From Dyadobacter beijingensis DSM 21582 (GTDB taxonomy: Bacteria > Bacteroidota > Bacteroidia > Cytophagales > Spirosomataceae), in NCBI RefSeq assembly GCF_000382205.1, contig NZ_KB907790.1:372001-436000 (forward strand): a stretch of DNA of 64,000 bases. The letters are read 5' to 3'. How positions within the stretch are numbered: the stretch's first letter is position 1; the number at the start of each line of letters is the position of its first letter. Shown in pieces: positions 8,196 to 18,200 of this stretch. A program made the position numbers and the translations under genes. Under the pieces are notes generated by a model that searched no databases, was not told the DNA's origin, and saw nothing but the letters and a program-made list of their open reading frames with translations.

Positions 8196-8750
8196 ATGAG
8201 TAGTCTAAATTGGTTTGTATTACGGGCAGTGTCGGGACAAGAGAAAAAAATCAAGTCTTACATTGAAAATGAAATCACACGCCAGAAACTGAATGAATTC
8301 GTTCCGCAAATCCTGATCCCTTCCGAGAAGATCTATGAAATGCGTAACGGTAAAAAGCGTGTTCGGGAAAAGAACTTCTTCCCGGGTTACATTATCATTT
8401 CAGCCGATCTGTCCAAAGGGGAGGTACTCCACATCATTACAAGCATTCCCGGCGTAATCGGTTTCCTCGGCAATGCCGAAGGAAATTCCAAAGTGCCCAT
8501 TCCGCTCCGCCAGTCGGAGATCAACCGTATCCTCGGTAAGGTCGACGAAGCAGAGCAGCACGAAGAAGCGCCAAGCATGTCTTTCATCAAAGGCGAGACT
8601 GTGAAAGTCGTAGATGGTCCGTTCAGCGGATTTATCGGTTTGGTGGAAGAAGTATTCGACGAGAAGAAAAAACTCAATGTAGTTGTAAAAATATTCGGGC
8701 GTAATACACCCGTGGAACTCAGTTACGCACAAGTAGAAAAGGATAGTTGA
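8196..8750 (+). CDS. nusG: Transcription antitermination factor NusG
   Basis: Binds the clamp of RNA polymerase, aids processivity and links transcription to the ribosome or Rho. The 184 residues comprise an NGN domain (NWFVLRAVSGQEKKIKSYI, with the conserved FFPGYI) and a C-terminal KOW domain at about residues 132-150 (VKVVDGPFSGFIG). Length is typical. It sits in the conserved secE-nusG-rplK order. Confidence 0.97.
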   Translation: MSSLNWFVLRAVSGQEKKIKSYIENEITRQKLNEFVPQILIPSEKIYEMRNGKKRVREKNFFPGYIIISADLSKGEVLHIITSIPGVIGFLGNAEGNSKVPIPLRQSEINRILGKVDEAEQHEEAPSMSFIKGETVKVVDGPFSGFIGLVEEVFDEKKKLNVVVKIFGRNTPVELSYAQVEKDS

Positions 8751-8825
8751 GCGAATAGCGGGCAGGTAGGCTTCCAACTGCATGTGAGCCGCTAGTCAAT
8801 CGATGAACCGACAAATTCCAAAACA

Positions 8826-9275
8826 ATGGCAAAAGAAATAGGTGGATACGTCAAACTGCAGGTGAAAGGTGGCCAAGCCAACCCATCACCTCCGATTGGT
8901 CCTGCATTAGGATCGAAGGGTTTGAATATCATGGAGTTTTGCAAGCAATTCAATGGCCGTACCCAGGATAAAATGGGTGTGGTATTGCCGGTAGTTATTA
9001 CATACTACAAAGACAAGTCTTTCGACTTCGTCATCAAAACCCCCCCGGCCGCTATTCTTCTTCTGGAAGCCTCAAAAGTGAAAACAGGTTCGGCACAACC
9101 GAACCGTATTAAGGTAGGATCAGTTTCATGGGATCAGGTTAAAACGATCGCTGAAACTAAAATGCCCGACCTGAACTGCTTCACCGTAGAGTCTGCTATG
9201 AAAATGATCGCGGGAACGGCTCGTAGTATGGGTATCACCGTGGCTGGCAAGGCCCCATGGGAAGAAAACAACTGA
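8826..9275 (+). CDS. rplK: 50S ribosomal protein L11
   Basis: Binds the GTPase-associated centre of 23S rRNA. The 149 residues include the family signatures GGQANPSPPIGPALGSKGLN near residues 15-34 and the C-terminal rRNA-binding region ending SMGITVAG. It is first of the four ribosomal genes between nusG and rpoB. A 75-base spacer from nusG shows no clear hairpin. Confidence 0.98.
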   Translation: MAKEIGGYVKLQVKGGQANPSPPIGPALGSKGLNIMEFCKQFNGRTQDKMGVVLPVVITYYKDKSFDFVIKTPPAAILLLEASKVKTGSAQPNRIKVGSVSWDQVKTIAETKMPDLNCFTVESAMKMIAGTARSMGITVAGKAPWEENN

Positions 9276-9311
9276 GCGTAGATTTATAGATACGCCAAAG
9301 AAACAAAGAAC

Positions 9312-10010
9312 ATGGGAAAATTGACCAAAAAGCAAAAAGAAGCTCTTTCAAAATACGACGCAACCCAGGCTTATACCCTGGAAGCAGCTGCGGATGTTCT
9401 GAAAACGATTTCCTATACCAAATTTGATGCTTCCGTAGATATCGACGTTCGTTTGGGCGTAGATCCTCGTAAAGCTGACCAGATGGTACGTGGCGTGGTA
9501 ACATTGCCACACGGAACCGGAAAAGAAGTTCGTGTATTGGTGCTGTGTACTCCCGACAAGGAGGCAGAAGCGAAAGAGGCAGGAGCGGATTATGTTGGTC
9601 TTGACGAATACATTACGAAAATCGAGCAAGGCTGGACAGACATCGACGTGATTATTACAATGCCGAGTGTAATGGCAAAAGTAGGTAGACTTGGTAAAGT
9701 GTTGGGTCCTCGCGGTCTGATGCCAAACCCTAAGTCGGGAACTGTAACTCCGGACGTAGCAAAAGCTGTTAAGGAAGTGAAGGCTGGTAAAATCGACTTC
9801 AAAGTTGACAAAACCGGTATCATCCACACCAGCATCGGAAAGGTATCTTTCGGAACTGACCAGCTTGCACAAAACGCAACTGAAGTTATCAATACCTTGG
9901 TTCGCCTTAAGCCTTCATCGGCAAAAGGTACTTACGTAAAGAGCATTCACTTGTCTAGTACGATGAGCCCGGGTGTTATTATTGACAAAAACACGATTCC
10001 AGGATTGTAA
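9312..10010 (+). CDS. rplA: 50S ribosomal protein L1
   Basis: Part of the mobile L1 stalk that helps release deacylated tRNA; often also a translational repressor of the rplK-rplA message. Of normal length at 232 residues. Family signatures are visible: ADYVGLDEYITKIEQGW, then VGRLGKVLGPRGLMPNPKSG. Only one base separates its stop codon from the rplJ ATG, so the two are probably translationally coupled. Confidence 0.98.
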   Translation: MGKLTKKQKEALSKYDATQAYTLEAAADVLKTISYTKFDASVDIDVRLGVDPRKADQMVRGVVTLPHGTGKEVRVLVLCTPDKEAEAKEAGADYVGLDEYITKIEQGWTDIDVIITMPSVMAKVGRLGKVLGPRGLMPNPKSGTVTPDVAKAVKEVKAGKIDFKVDKTGIIHTSIGKVSFGTDQLAQNATEVINTLVRLKPSSAKGTYVKSIHLSSTMSPGVIIDKNTIPGL

Positions 10011-10011
10011 T

Positions 10012-10542
10012 ATGACACGGGAAGAAAAAGCAGTAATTATTGACGAGTTAAGTCAGAAATTCGCTAGCACGCCATATTTCTACATCACCAACGCAACCGG
10101 CATGACCGTGAGCGAGGTGAACCAACTGAGAAGCCTTTGCTTCGAACGCGGTGTGGAATATCGTGTTGTGAAGAATACATTGATTAAAAAAGCGCTCGAA
10201 ACATTAGATACGGACTATACTTCTTTCGACGAAGTGTTGAAAGGATTTTCCGGAGTAATGTTTCACCCGGAGTCAGGTAAAGTTCCTGCACAACTGATCA
10301 AGGATTTCAAAAAGAAATCAGGCAGCGACAAATTGAAGTTCAAAGGAGCTTCTGTTGATACTGCCCTTTTCGTTGGAGAAAGCCAGCTGGACGTTCTGAT
10401 TTCACTGAAATCGAAACAAGAACTGATCGGCGAAGTGATCGGATTGTTGCAATCGCCTGCCAAAAATGTTATCGGCGCTCTTACAAGCGGCGGACAGAAC
10501 CTGGCTGGTATCTTGAAAACTTTGTCTGAAAAAGAGGACTAA
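10012..10542 (+). CDS. rplJ: 50S ribosomal protein L10
   Basis: Base of the L7/L12 stalk. The start is the ATG one base after the rplA stop, giving 176 residues beginning MTREEKAVIIDELSQKF. An earlier in-frame codon lies inside rplA and would add a foreign tail. The rRNA-binding N-domain (YRVVKNTLIKKAL) and the C-terminal helix that holds L7/L12 dimers are visible. With no spacer after rplA there is no room for the separate L10-leader that many bacteria carry; any autoregulatory site would have to lie inside rplA. Confidence 0.97.
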   Translation: MTREEKAVIIDELSQKFASTPYFYITNATGMTVSEVNQLRSLCFERGVEYRVVKNTLIKKALETLDTDYTSFDEVLKGFSGVMFHPESGKVPAQLIKDFKKKSGSDKLKFKGASVDTALFVGESQLDVLISLKSKQELIGEVIGLLQSPAKNVIGALTSGGQNLAGILKTLSEKED

Positions 10543-10559
10543 TTTGAATAACCAGGTTT

Positions 10560-10594
10560 AGCTCTCCGGGTTAAAATAAAATAGAGCTTTTTTA
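10560..10594 (+). terminator. Attenuator-like hairpin between rplJ and rplL
   Basis: A six-base stem AGCTCT / AGAGCT (10560-10565 with 10583-10588) is followed by a run of T and an A/T-rich stretch up to rplL. The stem is short, so partial termination or message processing is more likely than a full stop. Confidence 0.45.
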
Positions 10595-10632
10595 AATCAT
10601 CTTATTGTATAATCAAAAAAATCAAAATAGAA

Positions 10633-11016
10633 ATGGCAGATTTGAAAGCATTCGCAGAACAGCTTGTTAACCTTACGGTTAAAGAAGTGAACGAATTGGC
10701 TACAATTCTTAAAGACGAGTACGGCATTGAGCCAGCAGCTGCTGGTGCAGTAGTGGTAGCAGGTCCTGCTGGTGGTGGCAGCGATGCTCCCGCAGTTGAA
10801 GAGAAAACATCTTTCGATGTGATCTTGAAATCAGCTGGTGCTGGTAAATTGGCTGTTGTGAAATTGGTTAAAGACCTGACTGGTCTTGGCCTGAAAGAAG
10901 CGAAAGAACTCGTTGACGGCGCTCCAAAACCTGTAAAAGAAGGTGTTGCTAAAGACGAAGCTGACGCGCTGAAAAAGCAACTTGAAGAAGCTGGTGCAGA
11001 AGTTGAAGTGAAGTAA
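10633..11016 (+). CDS. rplL: 50S ribosomal protein L7/L12
   Basis: Multi-copy stalk protein that recruits translation factors. It is 127 residues, with an N-terminal dimerisation domain (FAEQLVNLTVKEVNELATIL) and a flexible Ala/Gly-rich hinge at about residues 37-52. The C-terminal factor-binding domain contains SAGAGKLAVVKLVKDLTGLG and ends with EEAGAEVEVK. It is preceded by a 90-base spacer with a weak hairpin and followed by a stronger one, so its dosage may be set separately from rplJ and rpoB. Confidence 0.98.
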   Translation: MADLKAFAEQLVNLTVKEVNELATILKDEYGIEPAAAGAVVVAGPAGGGSDAPAVEEKTSFDVILKSAGAGKLAVVKLVKDLTGLGLKEAKELVDGAPKPVKEGVAKDEADALKKQLEEAGAEVEVK

Positions 11017-11055
11017 TTTGCTCCACAGCATTAGAAAATAAATTCTTAGGAATAG

Positions 11056-11088
11056 GCCTGACAGTCGTCAGGTCTTTTCCTGTTTTTT
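11056..11088 (+). terminator. Terminator or attenuator between rplL and rpoB
   Basis: Stem GCCTGAC / GTCAGGT (one G-T pair) with loop AGTC is followed by TCTTTTCC and then six T. It lies 40 bases after rplL. In enterobacteria a partial terminator at this place lowers rpoBC expression relative to ribosomal genes; the same role is likely here. Confidence 0.7.
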
Positions 11089-11131
11089 ATAAAGACCAAA
11101 CGAAAATTACTTTTTTATCGTTCTGGTTAGA

Positions 11132-11269
11132 GGCGGTGACGAGATCGCTGCCCAAAATCTCCTTCCGGCTAACTTTGTCCGAAACACTTCCCTACTCGTA
11201 GAAGGGAAGAACAGGGACGGTTAACCTTTCTCTACGAGGCAATAGATTAGGTTAAAACTAATTAGTTTT
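11132..11269 (+). promoter_or_regulatory. Structured leader before rpoB
   Basis: Four successive inverted repeats lie in the 200 bases before rpoB. They are GGCGGTG/CGCTGCC (11132-11152), CTTCCCT/AGGGAAG (11187-11209), TTAACCT/AGGTTAA (11221-11255), and the 16-base palindrome AAAACTAATTAGTTTT (11254-11269) followed by T. The last can form a terminator-like hairpin that ends about 26 bases before the start codon. Such packing suggests an RNA-level control leader, but I know no named element that matches. Confidence 0.4.
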
Positions 11270-11295
11270 TCTGCTAACCCAAATCACACATAGCC

Positions 11296-14200
11296 TTGGC
11301 TACTATTAATCCAAAAACACCAAGAAAGAACTTCTCAAGGATCAATCAGATTATCGATTATCCGGATCTTCTGGGAATCCAGGTACAATCGTTCCGAGAT
11401 TTCTTTAGTCTGGATACATCGGTTGAAGACCGTTCCGGAGAAGGATTGTACAAAGTTTTCGCTGAGAACTTCCCCATCGCCGACTCTCGTGAGAATTTCG
11501 TTCTCGAGTTCATCGATTACCTCCTTGAACCACCGAAATATTCTGTCGACGAATCCATCGATCGCGGTCTGACTTACGCAGTACCTTTGAAGGCGAAACT
11601 GCGGCTGATCTGTAACGACGCCGATCATGAAGAATTTGAAACCATTGAGCAGGAAGTGTTCCTCGGAAACATTCCTTACATGACCGAGCGCGGTTCGTTC
11701 GTGATCAATGGTGCTGAGCGCGTAATCGTGTCTCAGCTTCACCGTTCACCGGGCGTGTTCTTCTCGATGAGCAAGCACACCAACGGTTCCAAACTATATT
11801 CTGCGCGGATTATTCCATTCAAAGGTTCCTGGATCGAATTCTCTACGGACGTGAACAATGTGATGTACGCGTACATCGACCGTAAGAAGAAGTTCCCTGT
11901 AACTACCCTTTTGAGAGCGATCGGTTTCGGATCTGATAAAGATATCCTCGACCTGTTCGGCCTTTCGGAGGAAATCAGCGCAACACCTGCTAACCTGAAA
12001 AAGGCGGTAGGTCGCCGGTTGGCGGCAAGGGTTCTCCGTACATGGACTGAGGACTTTGTGGATGAGGATACCGGCGAGGTAGTTTCAATCCAGCGTAACG
12101 AAGTGTTGCTGGAACGTGACTCTACTATTTCAGCAGATGATATCGATGTAATCCTGGAATCAGGTCAGAAATCGATCATCATGCATAAAGAGGATATGAA
12201 CGTAGCGGATTATAACATCATTTATAACACGCTTCAAAAAGATAGCTCAAACTCCGATAAGGAGGCTGTTGAGCAGATTTACCGCCAGTTGCGTAATGCA
12301 GAAGCTCCTGATGAGCAAACTGCGCGTGACGTGATCCAGAGCTTGTTCTTCTCGGACAAGCGTTACGACCTGGGTGATGTAGGCCGTTACCGTATCAACA
12401 AAAAATTGGGATCGGATACCAGCCTCGACGTTCGCGTGTTGACTACCGGCGATATCGTTTCCATCGTGAAATACCTGATCGGTCTGATCAATGCGAAAGC
12501 GGTAGTCGATGATATCGACCACTTGTCGAACCGTCGTGTACGTACCGTGGGCGAGCAGCTTTACGCGCAGTTCGGCGTAGGTTTGGCACGTATGGCTCGT
12601 ACCATCAAGGAGCGTATGAATGTACGTGATAACGAAGATTTCAAACCGGTTGACCTGATCAATGCGAGAACATTGTCATCGGTAATCAACTCGTTCTTCG
12701 GTACCAACCAGCTTTCTCAGTTCATGGACCAAACAAACCCACTGGCTGAGATTACGCACAAGCGTCGTATGTCGGCACTGGGACCTGGCGGTCTTTCCCG
12801 TGAAAGAGCAGGTTTCGAGGTTCGTGACGTTCACTACACCCACTACGGGCGTCTGTGTACGATCGAAACGCCGGAAGGCCCGAACATCGGTCTGATCTCG
12901 TCACTTTGCGTATTCGCGAAAGTGAACGGCATGGGCTTTATCGAAACGCCTTACCGCGTGATCGATAGCGCCGGTAAGCTGACCGACGAGCTGATCTACA
13001 TGACAGCGGAAGAAGAAGATTCCAAATATATCGCACAGGCTAATGCCTCTGTGGACAAAGAAGGAAACTTCACCGTTGAGAAAATCAAAACACGTTTCGA
13101 AGGTGACTTCCCGATGGTAGATCCTTCGCAGGCATCCTATATGGACGTTGCTGCCAACCAGATCGTATCTGTTGCGGCTTCGCTGATTCCGTTCCTTGAG
13201 CACGATGATGCGAACCGTGCTTTGATGGGATCGAACATGCAGCGCCAGGGTGTGCCTTTGTTGCGCCCTCAGGCTCCGATCGTAGGAACTGGTCTGGAAC
13301 GCCGCGTGGCAATGGACTCACGTGCATTGGTAGTAGCGGAAGGCGACGGTGAAATCGAATTCGTTGATTCGAAGAAAATCGTTGTGAAATACGACCGTAC
13401 CGACGAAGATCGCCTCGTGAGCTTCATCGACGATAGCGTATCTTACGACCTCGTGAAATTCCGTCGTACCAACCAGGACACTTGCTTGAACCTGCAACCA
13501 ATGGTGTTGAAAGGTCAGAAAGTGAAAAAAGGCGAACCGCTTTGCCAGGGTTATGGTACCGAAGGTGGTGAACTCGCATTGGGCCGTAACCTTTTGGTTG
13601 CATTCATGCCTTGGCAGGGATACAACTTCGAGGATGCGATCGTAATCTCCGAAAAAGTAGTACGCGACGATATCTTTACTTCGATCCACATCGAAGAATT
13701 CGAACTCGAAGTGCGTGATACGAAACGCGGAGAAGAAGAATTGACCGCTGAGATCCCGAACGTAAGCGAGGAAACAGTTAAAAACCTCGACGAAAATGGT
13801 ATCGTACAAGTAGGTACAGAAGTAAAAGAAGGCGATATTCTGATCGGTAAGATCACTCCAAAAGGAGAATCTGATCCTACTCCGGAAGAAAAACTTCTTC
13901 GTGCGATCTTCGGCGATAAGGCTGGTGATGTGAAGGATGCTTCGAAAAAAGCGCCACCATCGATGAAAGGTGTGGTAATCGATACCAAGCTGTTCTCCCG
14001 CCCAACCAAAGAAGAGCGTGCAAAACATAAAGACGAGCTTCGTCTGTTAATGAAAAAATACAGCCGTGACCTGACTGCATTGCGTGGTCGCGTGATCGAC
14101 AAGCTGGTAACATTGACAGATGGAAAAACCAGCTCAGGTGTGAAGCACAAATTCGGTGACGAGCTGATCAGCAAAGGAATGAAGTTCAACGTGAGAAATA

Positions 14201-15162
14201 TCTCCGAGAACCTGTTCCCTGCCAACAACCCGTATCGCGACGAAAGCCAATACGCAGTTCCGGAAGAGGTTAACCTCATCGGAGACGTATTGACCGATTC
14301 ATGGACAGAAGATGCTGACACCAACCGTCAGATCTCACTGGTTTTGAAAAACTACCTCAATGCCCGCAGCGAAGTAATGGGCCGCTTCAAACGTGATCGT
14401 TTCGCATTGGAAGTAGGTGATGAATTGCCTGCTGGTATCGTGAAACTGGCGAAAGTATATATCGCCAAGAAACGTAAACTGAAAGTAGGGGATAAAATGG
14501 CGGGTCGCCACGGTAACAAAGGGGTTGTTGCCCGTATCGTTCGTGACGAAGATATGCCATTCCTCGAAGACGGAACGCCGGTTAACATCGTGTTGAACCC
14601 ACTCGGGGTACCTTCACGTATGAACATCGGTCAGATTTACGAAACCATCCTCGCATGGGCTGGTCTGAAACTCGGCCGCCGCTACGCCACACCGATCTTT
14701 GACGGTGCTACCGAAGCGGAAGTTGCTGCCGAGCTGAAAGAAGCAGGTTTGCCGGATTGGGGACGTACCTATCTGTACAATGGTTTGACTGGCGAGCAGT
14801 TCGACCAGCCGGTAACTGTCGGTTTGATGTACATGATGAAACTGGGCCACTTGGTTGACGATAAAATGCACGCGCGTTCTATCGGACCCTACTCGCTCAT
14901 TACCCAGCAACCATTGGGTGGTAAAGCGCAGTTCGGTGGACAGCGTTTCGGTGAAATGGAAGTGTGGGCGCTTGAAGCGTTCGGTGCATCGCACATTCTT
15001 CAGGAGATCCTTACGGTGAAATCTGATGATGTGGTAGGCCGTGCCAAAGCGTACGAAGCGATCGTGAAAGGTGAAAACCTTCCGAAACCAAATATCCCAG
15101 AGTCATTCAACGTACTTGTTCACGAGCTTCGCGGACTAGCATTGGAGATTACACTGGACTAA
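11296..15162 (+). CDS. rpoB: RNA polymerase beta subunit
   Basis: Catalytic subunit of RNA polymerase; 1288 residues, normal for Bacteroidota. Rifampicin-region motifs (SQFMDQTNPLAEITHKRRMS, then GPGGLSRERAGFEVRDVH) and the C-terminal KMAGRHGNKGVVA and GGKAQFGGQRFGEMEVWALE are intact. The start is TTG: an in-frame TAA lies 21 bases upstream, no ATG or GTG lies between, and the next Met comes only after conserved sequence. The protein would begin MATINPKTPRKNF. It is followed after 87 bases by rpoC. Confidence 0.98.
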   Translation: MATINPKTPRKNFSRINQIIDYPDLLGIQVQSFRDFFSLDTSVEDRSGEGLYKVFAENFPIADSRENFVLEFIDYLLEPPKYSVDESIDRGLTYAVPLKAKLRLICNDADHEEFETIEQEVFLGNIPYMTERGSFVINGAERVIVSQLHRSPGVFFSMSKHTNGSKLYSARIIPFKGSWIEFSTDVNNVMYAYIDRKKKFPVTTLLRAIGFGSDKDILDLFGLSEEISATPANLKKAVGRRLAARVLRTWTEDFVDEDTGEVVSIQRNEVLLERDSTISADDIDVILESGQKSIIMHKEDMNVADYNIIYNTLQKDSSNSDKEAVEQIYRQLRNAEAPDEQTARDVIQSLFFSDKRYDLGDVGRYRINKKLGSDTSLDVRVLTTGDIVSIVKYLIGLINAKAVVDDIDHLSNRRVRTVGEQLYAQFGVGLARMARTIKERMNVRDNEDFKPVDLINARTLSSVINSFFGTNQLSQFMDQTNPLAEITHKRRMSALGPGGLSRERAGFEVRDVHYTHYGRLCTIETPEGPNIGLISSLCVFAKVNGMGFIETPYRVIDSAGKLTDELIYMTAEEEDSKYIAQANASVDKEGNFTVEKIKTRFEGDFPMVDPSQASYMDVAANQIVSVAASLIPFLEHDDANRALMGSNMQRQGVPLLRPQAPIVGTGLERRVAMDSRALVVAEGDGEIEFVDSKKIVVKYDRTDEDRLVSFIDDSVSYDLVKFRRTNQDTCLNLQPMVLKGQKVKKGEPLCQGYGTEGGELALGRNLLVAFMPWQGYNFEDAIVISEKVVRDDIFTSIHIEEFELEVRDTKRGEEELTAEIPNVSEETVKNLDENGIVQVGTEVKEGDILIGKITPKGESDPTPEEKLLRAIFGDKAGDVKDASKKAPPSMKGVVIDTKLFSRPTKEERAKHKDELRLLMKKYSRDLTALRGRVIDKLVTLTDGKTSSGVKHKFGDELISKGMKFNVRNISENLFPANNPYRDESQYAVPEEVNLIGDVLTDSWTEDADTNRQISLVLKNYLNARSEVMGRFKRDRFALEVGDELPAGIVKLAKVYIAKKRKLKVGDKMAGRHGNKGVVARIVRDEDMPFLEDGTPVNIVLNPLGVPSRMNIGQIYETILAWAGLKLGRRYATPIFDGATEAEVAAELKEAGLPDWGRTYLYNGLTGEQFDQPVTVGLMYMMKLGHLVDDKMHARSIGPYSLITQQPLGGKAQFGGQRFGEMEVWALEAFGASHILQEILTVKSDDVVGRAKAYEAIVKGENLPKPNIPESFNVLVHELRGLALEITLD

Positions 15163-15249
15163 TTTTTAGTCGTAAGCGGCGCATTGCAAAATGCGCTGCT
15201 TAACAAAGCAATCATTTAGTTTCGACTAACAGACAAACGACTCTTTATT

Positions 15250-18200
15250 ATGTCTTTCAAAAAGAATAAAAAATTAAACAGCGACTTTTCCAGAATGACG
15301 ATCAGTCTGGCGTCACCGGAGTCTATCCTAGAAAGCTCCTTCGGTGAAGTAACCCAGCCTGAAACCATCAACTACCGGACCTACAAGCCGGAGATGGGCG
15401 GTTTGTTCTGCGAGCGCATTTTCGGTCCTGTAAAAGACTGGGAATGTCACTGCGGTAAATACAAGCGCATTCGCTATAAAGGAATCATCTGCGACCGTTG
15501 TGGTGTAGAGGTAACCGAGAAAAAGGTTCGCCGCGAGCGCATGGGTCACATTGAACTCGTGGTTCCTGTTGCACATATCTGGTACTTCCGCAGCTTGCCG
15601 AACAAAATCGGTTACCTGTTGGGTCTTTCTACCAAGAAACTCGACCAGATCATTTATTACGAACGGTACGCGGTTGTTCAGCCAGGTATCAAAGAAGAGG
15701 ACGGCGTTGGCTACCTCGACTTCCTGACTGAAGACGAATACCTCGATATCATCGACAAGCTGCCACGCGAGAACCAGTTGCTTCCTGACACGGATCCCAA
15801 CAAATTCATCGCGAAAATGGGTGCCGATGCATTGGAAATGCTGTTGAGCCGCATTAAGCTCGACGAACTTTCTTACGAGCTCCGTCACCAGGCTGCTACC
15901 GACACTTCTCAGCAACGTAAAGCGGAAGCTTTGAAACGTCTGAAAGTGGTTGAAGCATTCCGTGATGCGAATACCCGTATCGAAAACCGCCCTGAATGGA
16001 TGGTGATCAAAATGGTACCGGTTATTCCACCAGAATTGCGTCCGCTTGTACCTCTGGATGGTGGTCGCTTCGCGACTTCGGATTTGAACGACCTTTACCG
16101 TCGTGTGATCATCCGTAACAACCGTCTGAAACGCCTCATCGAAATCAAGGCGCCTGAGGTGATCTTGCGTAACGAAAAACGGATGTTGCAGGAAGCGGTT
16201 GACTCCCTTTTCGATAACAGCCGTAAAGTGAATGCGGTACGTTCGGAAGGTAACCGTGCCTTGAAATCACTTTCAGATATGCTGAAAGGAAAGCAAGGCC
16301 GTTTCCGTCAAAACTTGCTCGGTAAGCGTGTCGACTATTCTGGTCGTTCGGTTATCGTGGTAGGTCCTGAGCTGAAACTGCACGAGTGCGGTTTGCCGAA
16401 AGATATGGCGGCTGAGCTTTTCAAGCCGTTCATTATCCGTAAGCTCATCGAGCGTGGTATTGTTAAAACTGTAAAATCAGCTAAGAAGATCGTAGACCGC
16501 AAGGATCCTGTGATCTGGGATATTCTTGAAAACGTACTGAAAGGTCACCCGGTATTGCTTAACCGTGCTCCGACACTTCACCGTTTGGGTATCCAGGCAT
16601 TCCAGCCTAAACTGATCGAAGGTAAGGCGATCCAGCTTCACCCATTGGTTTGTACGGCATTCAACGCCGACTTTGATGGTGACCAGATGGCGGTACACGT
16701 ACCACTGGGTCAGGAAGCCGTTTTGGAAGCTTCCATGCTGATGCTTTCTTCGCATAACATCCTGAACCCTGCCAACGGTGCGCCGATCACGGTACCATCT
16801 CAGGACATGGTTTTGGGTCTGTATTATGTGACCAAAGGTCGCGTGAGCACCGAACAATATCCGATCATCGGTGAAGGCAAAATCTTCTACGGTCCTGATG
16901 AAGTTATCATCGCGATCAACGAAGGCAAGCTTTCAAAACATGCAAATATCAAATGCCGCGTCCGCGTACGTAACGAGGACGGAACATTCGAGATCAAACT
17001 GATCGACACCGTTGCAGGTCGTCTCCTGTTCAACCAGGCTGTTCCTGAGGAAGTGGGTTATATCAACGAATTGTTGACTAAAAAGAAACTTCAGCAGATC
17101 ATCGGTTTGGTATTCAAACAGGCTGGTGTGGCCCGTACGGCACAATTCCTTGACGAAATCAAAGAATTGGGTTTCCAGATGGCCTTCAAAGGCGGTTTGT
17201 CGATGGGATTGGACGATGTAATGGTTCCAAGTGAAAAAGAAAAACTCATTGAGCAGGCGAAGGGCGATGTAGAAAACGTCTGGAACAACTACCTGATGGG
17301 TCTGATCACGGAGAACGAACGTTACAACCAGGTAATCGATATCTGGACGCGCGTTAACTCACGCATTACAGAAACGTTGATGAAGCAGCTGGAAACAGAC
17401 AAAGGCGGATTCAACTCCATCTATATGATGATGCACTCCGGAGCCCGCGGTTCACGCGAGCAGATCCGTCAGCTGGGTGGTATGAGGGGTTTGATGGCCA
17501 AACCTCAGAAAAACATCGCTGGTGGTGCGGGTGAAATTATCGAAAACCCGATTCTTTCTAACTTTAAGGAAGGTCTCGACGTTTTGGAATACTTTATTTC
17601 TACCCACGGTGCGCGTAAAGGTTTGGCCGATACGGCATTGAAAACTGCGGATGCGGGTTACCTGACCCGTCGTTTGCACGACGTTGCACAAGACGTGGTA
17701 GTAGTGGAAGAAGACTGCGGTTCACTCCGTGGTATCGCGATCTCGGCGTTGAAAGACAACGAGGATATCGTAGAGCCATTGTCAGAGCGTATCCTCGGTC
17801 GTGTAAGCGTACATGATGTATTCGATCCGTTGACCAACGAATTGATCCTTACATCAGGCCAGGAAATCACAGAGGAAATTGCGTCTTACATTGATGAGAC
17901 AGCGATCGAAACTGTTGAAATCCGTTCGGTACTGACTTGCGAAACCCGTGACGGTGTTTGTGCGAAGTGCTACGGACGCAGCCTGGCATCTGCTCAGATG
18001 GTGAACATCGGTGAGGCGGTTGGTGTAATCGCTTCCCAGTCAATCGGTGAGCCGGGTACACAGCTGACACTCCGTACATTCCACGTGGGTGGTACGGCTT
18101 CCAACATCTCTGTTGAAGCCAATATCAAAGCGAAATTCGACGGTTTGATCCAATTCGAAGATCTTCGTCTGGTACAATCTGTTAACTCAGAGGGCGACGA

